64,000 bases of DNA from the NCBI RefSeq assembly GCF_014284125.1, contig NZ_JACOFX010000007.1, positions 62,001 through 126,000 of the forward strand, read 5' to 3'. This DNA comes from Undibacterium umbellatum. Lineage in GTDB: Bacteria; Pseudomonadota; Gammaproteobacteria; Burkholderiales; Burkholderiaceae_D. The position numbers and the translations under genes were made by a program. Shown piece after piece: positions 44,478 through 52,810 of this stretch (within the stretch, counting starts at the first letter, position 1; every line of letters starts with the position of its first letter). Under the pieces are notes generated by a model, which worked only from the letters and a program-made list of their open reading frames with translations, was not told the origin of the DNA and made no database searches.

Positions 44478-45371
44478 ATGCAGATTTATCGCATCCCTTT
44501 CAAGGCCATGGCCAGCACTTGTGAAGTTGTCATTGCAGACCATGATGAACATGCAATGTTTGCCAAGGCACAGGAAGCGATTGCGGAAGTAAGGAGGATA
44601 GAAGTCAAGTATTCGCGTTATCGTCCAGACAGCATAGTCTCATGCATCAATGCCCAGGCGGGCAGGGATGCAGTGGTCTGTGATGAAGAAACCCTGGCCT
44701 TGTTTGATTATGCGCAGGCCCTGTACCAGGCCAGCGATGGCTTGTTTGACATCACAGCAGGCATCCTCCGACAGGCCTGGAACTTCAAGAGCTCGCGAGT
44801 GCCAGCAGCAGACGAACTGCAGGTTTTATGCCAGCGCATTGGCTGGGCCAAGGTGGAGAGAACAGGTGACAAGCTGAGATTGCCACTGGCGGGAATGGAA
44901 ATCGATTTTGGTGGTTTTGGAAAGGAATATGCGGCAGACCGGGCAGCTGCAGTGTTGCAGGCAGCAGGCGTAACGCATGGCTATATCAATCTGGGTGGCG
45001 ATATACGGGTACTCGGCCCCAAACCGGACGAGCAGCCCTGGATCATGGGCATACAAGACCCGCGCCAGCAAGACAAGATCGCTGCCAGCATCCCTTTAAC
45101 AACAGGGGCGCTGGCCACCAGTGGAGATTATGAAAGATATTTTGAAGTCGGTGAAGAGCGGTATTGTCATATCCTCAATCCACGAACCGGCATGCCGGTC
45201 AGGCACTGGCGCAGTATCAGCGTACTGGCACCCTTGACCGCACTGGCTGGCAGTTGCACCACGATAGGCATGTTGAAAGAAAAAGACGCACTGGAGTATT
45301 TGCAACAAACCGGATTACGGTTTTTGGCGATAGACCAGCAGGGTAAAGTACATACGCAGGCTGCTGCCTGA
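44478..45371 (+). CDS. apbE: FAD:protein FMN transferase (ApbE family)
   Basis: Enzyme of 297 residues that transfers FMN from FAD to a Thr or Ser of a target protein. Family motifs are GLFDITAGIL, DFGGFGKEYAADRAA, INLGGDIRVLG, TTGALATSGDYERYF and HILNPRTGMPV. Most ApbE proteins are exported lipoproteins, but no signal peptide is seen at ATG 44478; an in-frame TTG at 44472 does not add one. Its genomic neighbours are secreted, so its cellular location is puzzling. Confidence 0.9.
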   Translation: MQIYRIPFKAMASTCEVVIADHDEHAMFAKAQEAIAEVRRIEVKYSRYRPDSIVSCINAQAGRDAVVCDEETLALFDYAQALYQASDGLFDITAGILRQAWNFKSSRVPAADELQVLCQRIGWAKVERTGDKLRLPLAGMEIDFGGFGKEYAADRAAAVLQAAGVTHGYINLGGDIRVLGPKPDEQPWIMGIQDPRQQDKIAASIPLTTGALATSGDYERYFEVGEERYCHILNPRTGMPVRHWRSISVLAPLTALAGSCTTIGMLKEKDALEYLQQTGLRFLAIDQQGKVHTQAAA

Positions 45372-45395
45372 ACCAAGAACTTAAGGAGTAAAACC

Positions 45396-46652
45396 ATGGC
45401 TACAGTAGTCGGCGACGATGGCAACAATACCTGGACCGTCATCAACCCATCCACCTTTACTCTCGATGGCAAGGGTGGCATAGACACCCTCAATCTGGGC
45501 ACTTCACTGCGCTCCAGCTATACCATCACCAAGGCAGCAGATGGCTCCATTCATGTGGATACCCTGTCCGGTGCCAGCGGCGAGTTGCATGCGACGCTGC
45601 TTAATATGGAAAGACTGGTATTCAACAATGGCCAGGATACGGTGGACTTGCTGAGTTTTTTTGGCGATACCACAGCACCTGTGGTGATCAGCTTCAGCCC
45701 GGCGACACTGGCTGGCAGCGTCGCCACCAGTAGCGATATCGTGCTGACCTTCAGCGAACCAGTCAAGGCTGGCAGCGGCACCATCAGCCTGCAAAACGCC
45801 GACGGCAGCACAGTCGCCAGCTACAATATTGCCCAAAGCAACAATGTCACGATCAGCGGCAATACGGTCACCATCAACCCGACCAATGACTTGAATAACA
45901 ATAGCACTTACAAGCTGAACATACCTTCAGGTGCCATCAAGGATATTGCTGGCAACAACTATATCGGCACCAGCAGTTATTCTTTCACCACGGCCATAAA
46001 GGCGGTACCTGGCGGCATCATCGGCACGGCTGGCAATGACAGCCTGAGCGGCACCGCAGCCAATGACAGTTTCAATGGACTGGCCGGAAATGACATCATC
46101 AATGGTGGCGCGGGTCTGGACATTGCCATCTATGCTGGCAAACGCAGCGACTTCAACATCTCACCATCCGGTGCCAATTTTACTGTTCAGGATAAAACCG
46201 GGGCCGAGGGTACGGATACCGTCAACCAGCTGGAACGCCTGCAGTTTGCCGATATGAGCGTGGCACTGGATATCAATAGCACGGCAGGCGTTGCTTACCG
46301 CATTTACCAGGCAGCCTTCAACCGCACGCCGGATTTGCCTGGCCTGGGTTACTGGATAGGACAGATGGACAAGGGATCAACCCTGAACCAGGTCGCTGCC
46401 AGCTTCGTCATTTCAGCTGAGTTCAAGCAATTGTATGGGGCGAATATCTCCGACAATGCCTTCCTGACTGCCTTGTACAGTAATGTACTGCACCGGGCGC
46501 CAGACCAGGCAGGCTTTGATTATTGGAATGGGCAGGTCAGCAAGGGCATGACACGCGCCGACATACTCGCCAGCTTTAGTGAAAGCGCCGAGAACCAGGT
46601 GCAGGTGATAGCCAAGATACAGAACGGTATAGATTTCATCCCGTTTGGATAA
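45396..46652 (+). CDS. Secreted protein with Ig-like, calcium-repeat and DUF4214 domains
   Basis: Protein of 418 residues without a classical signal peptide, preceded by AAGGAG. A bacterial Ig-like (SbsA-type) domain spans about 92-200 (VVISFSPATLAGSVATSSDIVLTFSEPV). One or two calcium-binding nonapeptide-like units follow (NDSFNGLAGNDIINGGAG, about 225-245). The C-terminus is a DUF4214 pair, YRIYQAAFNRTPDLPGLGYWIGQMDKG and LYSNVLHRAPDQAGFDYWNGQ. This layout suggests type I secretion. It is 24 bases after apbE but probably belongs to a separate surface system. Confidence 0.82.
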   Translation: MATVVGDDGNNTWTVINPSTFTLDGKGGIDTLNLGTSLRSSYTITKAADGSIHVDTLSGASGELHATLLNMERLVFNNGQDTVDLLSFFGDTTAPVVISFSPATLAGSVATSSDIVLTFSEPVKAGSGTISLQNADGSTVASYNIAQSNNVTISGNTVTINPTNDLNNNSTYKLNIPSGAIKDIAGNNYIGTSSYSFTTAIKAVPGGIIGTAGNDSLSGTAANDSFNGLAGNDIINGGAGLDIAIYAGKRSDFNISPSGANFTVQDKTGAEGTDTVNQLERLQFADMSVALDINSTAGVAYRIYQAAFNRTPDLPGLGYWIGQMDKGSTLNQVAASFVISAEFKQLYGANISDNAFLTALYSNVLHRAPDQAGFDYWNGQVSKGMTRADILASFSESAENQVQVIAKIQNGIDFIPFG

Positions 46653-46659
46653 GACTCAT

Positions 46660-46692
46660 GCTGATGCTGCACTGCTAGTGCGCAGCATCAGC
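46660..46692. terminator. Bidirectional hairpin between convergent genes
   Basis: Perfect 11-bp inverted repeat GCTGATGCTGC / GCAGCATCAGC with an 11-base loop, sited between the DUF4214 gene (plus) and the acyl-CoA synthetase gene (minus). Confidence 0.75.
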
Positions 46693-46703
46693 CTGTGCAT
46701 AAG

Positions 46704-48533
46704 CTAACGTTTATACACAGCCTCGATATCCGCAGCAAAATGCGCTAGCAGGTTATTGCGCTTAAGCTTCAGGGTAGGGGTAATCAGGGTGTTTTCCACA
46801 GTCCATGGTTCCAGCGTCAGTATCGCGGCACGTGGTTGTGCATAGTAAGGGAAGTTTTTCGTCAGCGCCTTGATACGCTGCACCACCACTTTTTGCGCCT
46901 GTGGTGATTTCAGACTGGCTGCATCATCCGGATTCAGGCCCAGCGAACTGGACAGCTCCAGCCAGTAAGCACGGCTCAACACAACAGCACAGGCGATGAA
47001 GGGGGCGCTCTCACCAAAGGCATAGGCCTGCTCGAACACGGCATCATTCATGATCGCCAGTTCCAGGTCTACAGGAGCAATTTTTTCACCTGTCGAGGTG
47101 ACGATGATTTCTTTCACACGTCCCAGGATACGTACACGGCCGTCAACGATAGATGCCTGGTCACCAGTGCGCAGCCAGCCATCGATAAAAGTCTTGGCAG
47201 TATCTTCTTCCCGCTTCCAGTAACCACGCATGACATTCGGACCACGGACTTGCAATTCTGCATTTTCACCTATGCGCACTTCTACCTTTTCCACAGCGCG
47301 GCCTACGGTGGCAGGATCATTATCGTCAGGCGCATTGAAGGAAACCACAGGGGCCGTCTCGGTCATGCCATAGCCCTGCACGATAGGAATACCCAGACCG
47401 AGGAAACATTGCGAAATCGTCTGCGATAAAGCCGCACCACCACTGACAGCCACCCGCAGGCGGCCACCAAACTGGTTCTTGAGCTTGCTGGCGATCAACG
47501 GTTCCAGCACCAGCCAGCGCAGGGTATCCAGCATGGCTGTCATGCCATCACCCTTGAGCAAACCCTGCTCACGGCTGAAACGACGCCAACCGGTAGCAAT
47601 CGCCAGATTAAACAAACTCGCCTGGAATTTTGATGCCGACAGTTTGGTCTGGATCACGCCATACACACGCTCATAAATGCGCGGTACAGAAATCAGGATC
47701 GTCGGCCGCACTTCCAGCAAATCTTGCGGCAATTGCTTGACCGAGCGCGAAAAAGCGACACAGGCGCCAGCAGCAATCGGCAGGTAATAACCGGCCGTAC
47801 GTTCAAAGGTATGCGACAAGGGCAGGAAAGATAAAAACACATCCGTGATGACAGGCGACACCCTGTGGACAACTGCCTTGACGTTAGACACCACATTGGT
47901 ATGCGTCAGCATGACACCCTTGGGTTTGCCTGTCGTGCCAGAGGTATACACCAGGGCTGCCAGGTCATCAGCTACCGGGCCTTTTGCATTGGCCTGCAAA
48001 TGCGTAGCACTGGCCAGCCATTCATCGATTTGTAAAACAGGGACACTGGCTGGCAGGACCGTCGCATCCAGCTCTTTTTCCAGCACAACAACCTGACGCA
48101 AGGCAGGCAATTCCAGGCCTGCATTGGCGATGTCTTTCCATTGTCTGTCGCTTGCGGCGATTAAAAAAGCAGCATCGCTGTCACTGAGGATATAGGCGAT
48201 ACTGGCCGGGTTATCCAGTGCATGCATGGGTACGGGCACAAAGCCGCAAGCCTGCACGGCCTGGTCCATGCAGACGGCATGCAAACCATTCGGCAGCAGG
48301 ATCGCAATACGTGAGCCATGCTCAAGTGCCAGCGGTGACAAGGCTTTGATAAAACCCTGGACGCGCTCTTGCGTCTGTTGCCATGAATAAGATATCCACA
48401 AGCCCTGGGCATCATCAAATTGCCGGTAGGCTTCTGCATCTGGAGTTTGTGCTACCCGCCAGGCAAATAATTCTGCCAGGGTTTGCACTGTGGATAAGTC
48501 GGGAATTGTTGCTGTTTGGGCAGAGATAGACAT
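46704..48533 (-). CDS. Long-chain acyl-CoA synthetase (AMP-binding, FadD15 type)
   Basis: Activates fatty acids to acyl-CoA through an acyl-adenylate. The 609-residue chain has the AMP-binding P-loop YTSGTTGKPKGVMLTH, the A5 motif QGYGMTETAPVVS, GWLRTGDQA and GRVKEIIVTSTGEKIAP near the C-terminal domain hinge. Its length of about 600 fits the eukaryote-like and FadD15 branch with a long N-terminal domain. ATG 48533 is chosen; a TTG at 48557 is in frame. It ends convergently on a strong hairpin. Confidence 0.9.
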   Translation of the reverse strand: MSISAQTATIPDLSTVQTLAELFAWRVAQTPDAEAYRQFDDAQGLWISYSWQQTQERVQGFIKALSPLALEHGSRIAILLPNGLHAVCMDQAVQACGFVPVPMHALDNPASIAYILSDSDAAFLIAASDRQWKDIANAGLELPALRQVVVLEKELDATVLPASVPVLQIDEWLASATHLQANAKGPVADDLAALVYTSGTTGKPKGVMLTHTNVVSNVKAVVHRVSPVITDVFLSFLPLSHTFERTAGYYLPIAAGACVAFSRSVKQLPQDLLEVRPTILISVPRIYERVYGVIQTKLSASKFQASLFNLAIATGWRRFSREQGLLKGDGMTAMLDTLRWLVLEPLIASKLKNQFGGRLRVAVSGGAALSQTISQCFLGLGIPIVQGYGMTETAPVVSFNAPDDNDPATVGRAVEKVEVRIGENAELQVRGPNVMRGYWKREEDTAKTFIDGWLRTGDQASIVDGRVRILGRVKEIIVTSTGEKIAPVDLELAIMNDAVFEQAYAFGESAPFIACAVVLSRAYWLELSSSLGLNPDDAASLKSPQAQKVVVQRIKALTKNFPYYAQPRAAILTLEPWTVENTLITPTLKLKRNNLLAHFAADIEAVYKR

Positions 48534-48682
48534 GAAATGCGTAGCAAAATTAAACAAGCCAGCAGCAAGTTTTCAACCGGACCCGGGAAAACTTGGTTCG
48601 TATTTACACGAATATGCCGACTAAAAGCGTCATTATGCAACAAACAGGGAAGAAGCTATTGCGAGGGCGCAAAATGCTCGTT

Positions 48683-48934
48683 TCACATCCACACTAAGAG
48701 GGCATATTTAAATAAAAGCACAAGGACGCCTCCCACTATCCAGGAAAAGGCCTCCACCACAATCTCACGTGAAAATCGAAATTCAACGTTGGGCTGCTGG
48801 TTCGTGTGGTTTTGTATAGTCTTCACGCTGGCAAAAGCTTCGCAGCCACAAACCTGGCACTGCTGGACTTGCTTGCTGTTTTCTGCTGAGCAGGCATGAC
48901 AGGACCAGTCATAGTCGATTTTTTTGCTACTCAC
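48683..48934 (-). CDS. RanBP2-type zinc finger membrane protein
   Basis: Protein of 83 residues with GTG start. The N-terminus fits W-x-C-x2-C-x3-N-x6-C-x2-C exactly (W10, C12, C15, N19, C26, C29), the RanBP-type zinc ribbon, and the C-terminus is one membrane helix (about 62-80). Its frame overlaps the end of the upstream small membrane protein gene by eight bases. Its role is unknown; zinc ribbons on membrane anchors often recruit soluble partners. Confidence 0.7.
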   Translation of the reverse strand: MSSKKIDYDWSCHACSAENSKQVQQCQVCGCEAFASVKTIQNHTNQQPNVEFRFSREIVVEAFSWIVGGVLVLLFKYALLVWM

Positions 48935-49154
48935 TCAATAATCCCTTTTTCTGCTCTGCCAGTTTCTTATATTTTTTATAGAGAAAGGGAGCGAAGAACA
49001 AGGTAGGCGGACCAAACAAGACTATCTGTACCACCATGGAAATGATGAGTGAACGGCTGAATATGAGCAGCAAGAGAAACAAGCCTGTTTCCATCGCCAG
49101 GCATGCGAGCACTGTTTTCCAGATGGGGGATAAGTTATGCCAAAACAGCTTCAT
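48927..49154 (-). CDS. Small two-helix membrane protein
   Basis: Hydrophobic protein of 75 residues with membrane segments at about 13-33 and 36-58 and a basic C-terminal tail (YKKYKKLAEQKKG). No family recognised. It overlaps the zinc-finger gene by eight bases and lies 45 bases after the 132-residue gene, suggesting a three-gene operon. Confidence 0.6.
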   Translation of the reverse strand: MKLFWHNLSPIWKTVLACLAMETGLFLLLLIFSRSLIISMVVQIVLFGPPTLFFAPFLYKKYKKLAEQKKGLLSE

Positions 49155-49199
49155 TTGTAAAAATCCTCAACAACTGTATTCAATAGTAGTTAATTGTAT

Positions 49200-49598
49200 T
49201 CAGCGGGCAAGGAGGAAATTAGTCTCACTCAAGCCCCCCCACATGGCAACATATAACTGTTTCAAATTTGCTGGCATCCAGGGCCAGGCAGTTTTCTTTT
49301 GCTTGTGAGTCAACCCAAAAAATAACACTTCGACATAATAGACATCTATATATTCTCTTGTTTTTTCATCTGCTACTCTCAGTAAGCCGGACATGAACTT
49401 CAGATGCGATTGCACCACTGGCTGATTGCCATCACGCACTGCCTGAGTAGTCAGTCTGGCAAATTCTCCTACCATTTCAGTTGTGCAAAGTGCGATGCTG
49501 CGATGTTTCCTGGCATGCCTTAACATAGGAATGGCAACATCAGGAAACGTCTTCATGATGTTTAGCAAAAGCTTTCTTACGCTTGGGTGGATTTGCAT
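49200..49598 (-). CDS. Hypothetical helical protein (132 aa)
   Basis: Soluble protein of 132 residues that begins MQIHPSVRKLLLNIMKTFPDVAIPMLRH. It looks all-helical, with a central GNQPVVQSHLKFMSGLLRVADEKTREYIDVYYVEVLFFGL and a Trp-rich end. Resemblance to DUF7674-type proteins is possible but not certain. It heads the small-gene run at 48.7-49.6 kb. Confidence 0.5.
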   Translation of the reverse strand: MQIHPSVRKLLLNIMKTFPDVAIPMLRHARKHRSIALCTTEMVGEFARLTTQAVRDGNQPVVQSHLKFMSGLLRVADEKTREYIDVYYVEVLFFGLTHKQKKTAWPWMPANLKQLYVAMWGGLSETNFLLAR

Positions 49599-49728
49599 TC
49601 GCGATATGTAAACTGTATCAATAAAATTATGTTCCTGAAAAACCAGTTCAGACTTGCAGGTGACGATCCCTATTCAATTACCAATTATAATGGAGGCCTT
49701 GTCCGCCCCATCCCATACCGGAGTATCT

Positions 49729-50373
49729 ATGTTAGGCACGCAAGACCTCATCCAGTTCATCATCGCAGGCATTTTACTCAATATCGCCCCTGGCCCCGAC
49801 TCCATCCTGATCATGACACGCAGCGCAACGCAGGGCTGGCGTGCCGGGTCGGCTGCGGCGCTGGGAATAGGTGCGGGTACTCTGGTGCATATAATGGCGG
49901 CGGCACTGGGGTTGTCAGCCTTGCTGGCAACTTCTGCAACTGCCTTCACCATCGTCAAACTGGCGGGGGCTGCCTATCTATTGTACGTCGGCATATCCAT
50001 GCTGTTGAGCAAGGCAAAATCTGCCGAACAAGCTCAGGCAGGCATTACCAGCCAGCCCTTGCTCAGCCACCGCAAGATTTTCATGCAGGGCTTTTTGACG
50101 AATGTACTCAATCCCAAGGTAGCGATTTTCTTCCTGGCTTTCGTGCCGCAATTTATTGCTGCAGATGCAAGCAACAAGCCACTGGCCCTGATTGTCCTGG
50201 GTTGCATCTTTAATTTCAATGGCATGATCTGGTGCCACCTCCTCGCAGTATCAACAGCATTCGCCAGACAGCGCATGCGCGTCAATCAGGCTGTGACGCT
50301 GTGGCTGAACCGCTTCATTGGTTTGATGTTTGTCTCTTTTGGTATCAAGCTGGCCTTGTCAAATAAAAACTGA
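49729..50373 (+). CDS. LysE/RhtB-family exporter
   Basis: Inner-membrane amino acid exporter of 214 residues with about six membrane segments. The family signature is in LLNIAPGPDSILIMTRSATQGWRAG and in KIFMQGFLTNVLNPKVAIFFLAFVPQF. CGGAG precedes ATG 49729. The substrate is probably an amino acid or homoserine lactone, which cannot be read from the sequence. Confidence 0.92.
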   Translation: MLGTQDLIQFIIAGILLNIAPGPDSILIMTRSATQGWRAGSAAALGIGAGTLVHIMAAALGLSALLATSATAFTIVKLAGAAYLLYVGISMLLSKAKSAEQAQAGITSQPLLSHRKIFMQGFLTNVLNPKVAIFFLAFVPQFIAADASNKPLALIVLGCIFNFNGMIWCHLLAVSTAFARQRMRVNQAVTLWLNRFIGLMFVSFGIKLALSNKN

Positions 50374-50503
50374 AAGAAACTCAGGCAGATTGAAATCAAG
50401 AAAAATACCTCTTGTGACAGATAACAAAAATACATACATAATGAGCATAAGCAGACCGAATTAATTCAGACTCATCCATGCAGGTTTTGAGGGGATATAC
50501 GTC

Positions 50504-52015
50504 ATGTCTTTCTTGTCATCGAATACAAAGTCATTGCCGCCCTGGAAAGTCTTGCTGGTTGATGATGAACCTGATATTCATGATGTCACCAAGCTGACAC
50601 TAAGCCGTTTTCGCATGGACGAGCGGCCTCTGCTGTTTCTCGATGCCTATAGCGGTGCAGAAGCTAAAACCATGCTGGCCAGCCATCAGGATATCGCCCT
50701 GGTATTTCTTGATGTGGTCATGGAAAAAGAAGACAGCGGCCTGGAAGTCGCCCGCTGGTTGCGCCAGGAACAGGGCAATCAATTCACCCGCATCGTCTTG
50801 CGCACTGGACAACCTGGCCAGGCACCGGAAGAAAATGTCATCGTTGATTACGATATCAATGATTACAAGGAAAAAACCGAGCTCGACCGCAAGAAATTAT
50901 TCACCACCACCTTCGCTGCCCTGCGTGCTTACCGCGATATCATGGACGTGGAACAGGCCAGGCGTTTCCAGGCCACTTATCGCGAAGGATTGGAGCGTGT
51001 CATCGAAGCCTCCGCCCATATTTTTAAACAACGCAACTTGCATGATTTTGCCAATGGCTTGCTACAGCAAGTAGTCGCCCTGTTGCGGCTGGAACAAAGC
51101 CTGCTGGTGCGCCTGCGCGGTGCCAGCGGCATCTCGGGTGCTGACAGCTATGAAGTACTGGCCAAGATTGGTGAATTCGACGATGACAGCCAGATTTTTA
51201 CCGATGAACTGGTGCAGCAATTACATGAAGCCTGCGCCAACCGCATCTCGCTCCTGAACGGTGATACCTATGTAGGCTATTTCCCGAACAGTAGCGGCAA
51301 GGCGTCTTTGCTGGTGCTCAGGGGTGTGCATGATGTTGCCGAGATCGATGCCAAATTGCTGGAAGTTTTTTCTTCCGGTGTCGCCATCGCCTTCGATAAT
51401 ATTTTGCTCAACCAGGAAATCACCGATACCCAGAGTGAAATGATCATGCGCCTGGGTGATGTGGTGGAATCGCGCTCGCATGAAGCCAGCAACCATGTAC
51501 AGCGCATGGCAGAAGTCTCTTATCTGCTGGCAGTTGCCTCCGGCATGCCCAGGGATGAAGCGAATATCCTGCGGCAAGCTGCCCCCATGCATGACATAGG
51601 AAAAATAGCGACACCTGACGCTGTCTTGCTAAAACCCGGCAAACTCGACCTGGCCGAATGGGAAATCATGAAGCAACATCCCGACGTAGGTGCATCGATA
51701 CTGGAAGGTTCACAAAGACCCATACTTAAAGCCGCCGCCATCATCGCCCACCAGCATCATGAAAAATATGATGGCAGTGGTTATCCACAAGGCTTGCGCG
51801 GCGAAGACATCCACACCTACGCCCGCATCGTCGCCGTCGCCGACGTCTTCGACGCCCTCATGCACGCCCGCTGCTACAAACCCGCCTGGGAACTGGACGA
51901 CGTCCTCAGCCACCTGCAAAGCGTCAGCGGCAGCCACCTTGATCCGCGTTATGTGGATTTGATGATTGCCAATGTGGATGAGGCGCTGATGATCAATGCA
52001 AGGTTTCCGGATTGA
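50504..52015 (+). CDS. HD-GYP response regulator (REC-DUF3369-HD-GYP)
   Basis: Predicted cyclic-di-GMP phosphodiesterase of 503 residues. The receiver has DDEPD, phospho-acceptor D70 in LVFLDVVME and a DUF3369 domain (about 165-310). The HD-GYP domain shows HDIGKIATPDAVLLKPGKL and HHEKYDGSGYPQGLRGE, with the metal-binding HD and the GYP signature intact. It is convergent with a GAF-GAF kinase gene, a likely partner. Confidence 0.93.
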   Translation: MSFLSSNTKSLPPWKVLLVDDEPDIHDVTKLTLSRFRMDERPLLFLDAYSGAEAKTMLASHQDIALVFLDVVMEKEDSGLEVARWLRQEQGNQFTRIVLRTGQPGQAPEENVIVDYDINDYKEKTELDRKKLFTTTFAALRAYRDIMDVEQARRFQATYREGLERVIEASAHIFKQRNLHDFANGLLQQVVALLRLEQSLLVRLRGASGISGADSYEVLAKIGEFDDDSQIFTDELVQQLHEACANRISLLNGDTYVGYFPNSSGKASLLVLRGVHDVAEIDAKLLEVFSSGVAIAFDNILLNQEITDTQSEMIMRLGDVVESRSHEASNHVQRMAEVSYLLAVASGMPRDEANILRQAAPMHDIGKIATPDAVLLKPGKLDLAEWEIMKQHPDVGASILEGSQRPILKAAAIIAHQHHEKYDGSGYPQGLRGEDIHTYARIVAVADVFDALMHARCYKPAWELDDVLSHLQSVSGSHLDPRYVDLMIANVDEALMINARFPD

Positions 52016-52051
52016 GGCTGCCAGGATTGTTTTTAGTCTGATTATTAGTCA

Positions 52052-52315
52052 CCTGTATGCGTCATTTAAGATTGCAGGTCGGGGGTAGCCCGACAGCTAC
52101 TTACTTTTCTTGTCTCGCCAAGAAAAGTAAGCCAAAGAAGGCGACCCAGGCGTAGTCGCCCCCTAAAGGGGGTTCCCGTTTGTGCAGTACAAAAAATGGG
52201 AAGGCCCGAAACTCGCTACGCTCAGACAGCGGTCCTTCTTAATCCATTTTCTGTACTGCACAAACGGCGTCTACACATGGGAACTGCAAAGTCAAAAGCA
52301 ACCCCGCATCTCGTT
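52052..52315 (+). repeat. Dispersed palindromic repeat, copy 2 (left arm of inverted pair)
   Basis: Same block order as copy 1 at 15.2 kb. It starts CCTGTATGCGTCATTT and includes the hairpin TTACTTTTCTTG...CAAGAAAAGTAA, CCCCCTAAAGGGGG, and TTTGTGCAGTAC ... GTACTGCACAAA flanking a central palindromic region. The arm 52204-52253 is identical, in reverse complement, to 52427-52476. Confidence 0.85.
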
Positions 52316-52344
52316 GATCAACCACATTTAATGCAATTCGAATC

Positions 52345-52629
52345 TCGGTTGTATTGACGTTGCTTTTGACTTTGAGGTTGGCTTTGATCTTTGCCGTTCC
52401 GACGTGTCGATGCCTTTGATGCAAGGCAGAAAATGGATTAAGAAGGACCGCTGTCTGAGCGTAGCGAGTTTCGGGCATTTCCCATTTTTTGACTTGCAGC
52501 AAAGGGGACCCCCTTTAGGGGGCAGCGACGCCTCGGTCGCCTTTTTTCGCTTACCTTTTTTGGCGAAGCAAAAAAGGTGAGTAGCTGCCGGGCTACCCCC
52601 GGCCTGTAAACTCAAATGACGTGTACAGG
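52345..52629 (-). repeat. Dispersed palindromic repeat, copy 3 (right arm of inverted pair)
   Basis: Reverse-complement counterpart of copy 2. It ends with a block matching the left arm start (ACGTGTACAGG against CCTGTATGCGT). The 50-bp block 52427-52476 pairs perfectly with 52204-52253, and GTTGCTTTTGAC (52359-52370) pairs with GTCAAAAGCAAC (52291-52302). Confidence 0.85.
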
Positions 52630-52810
52630 CTTGACAATCAGATACATAAAACACTACAAATCTAAAATTAATATACCTGGCTGTATACAACGAACGCCTC
52701 TGGATTCCTGCTAAAAGCACGCAGGAATGACGTAGCTTAGTATGCAGTCTATCATCGGTCTGCGATCTCCAATCTCGTATCAAAATATCAAAAAATGAAG
52801 ACGCGAGAAC

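Larger units (their letters stand above)
52016..52810. other. Repeat-filled gap between convergent signalling genes
   Basis: About 795 bases between the HD-GYP regulator gene and the GAF kinase gene. The first 614 bases are the inverted repeat pair. The remainder has one hairpin, GATTCCTGC...GCAGGAATG at about 52692-52729, a common intergenic type. Frames inside the repeats are not supported as genes. Confidence 0.5.

Noticed and set aside
45558-45578. DTLSGAS in the DUF4214 protein, also like an ApbE target motif
   Set aside because: It lies in the usual DTL...NMERLVF stretch of this secreted protein class, so the match is probably chance. Kept only as a caution for the DUF3570 claim.
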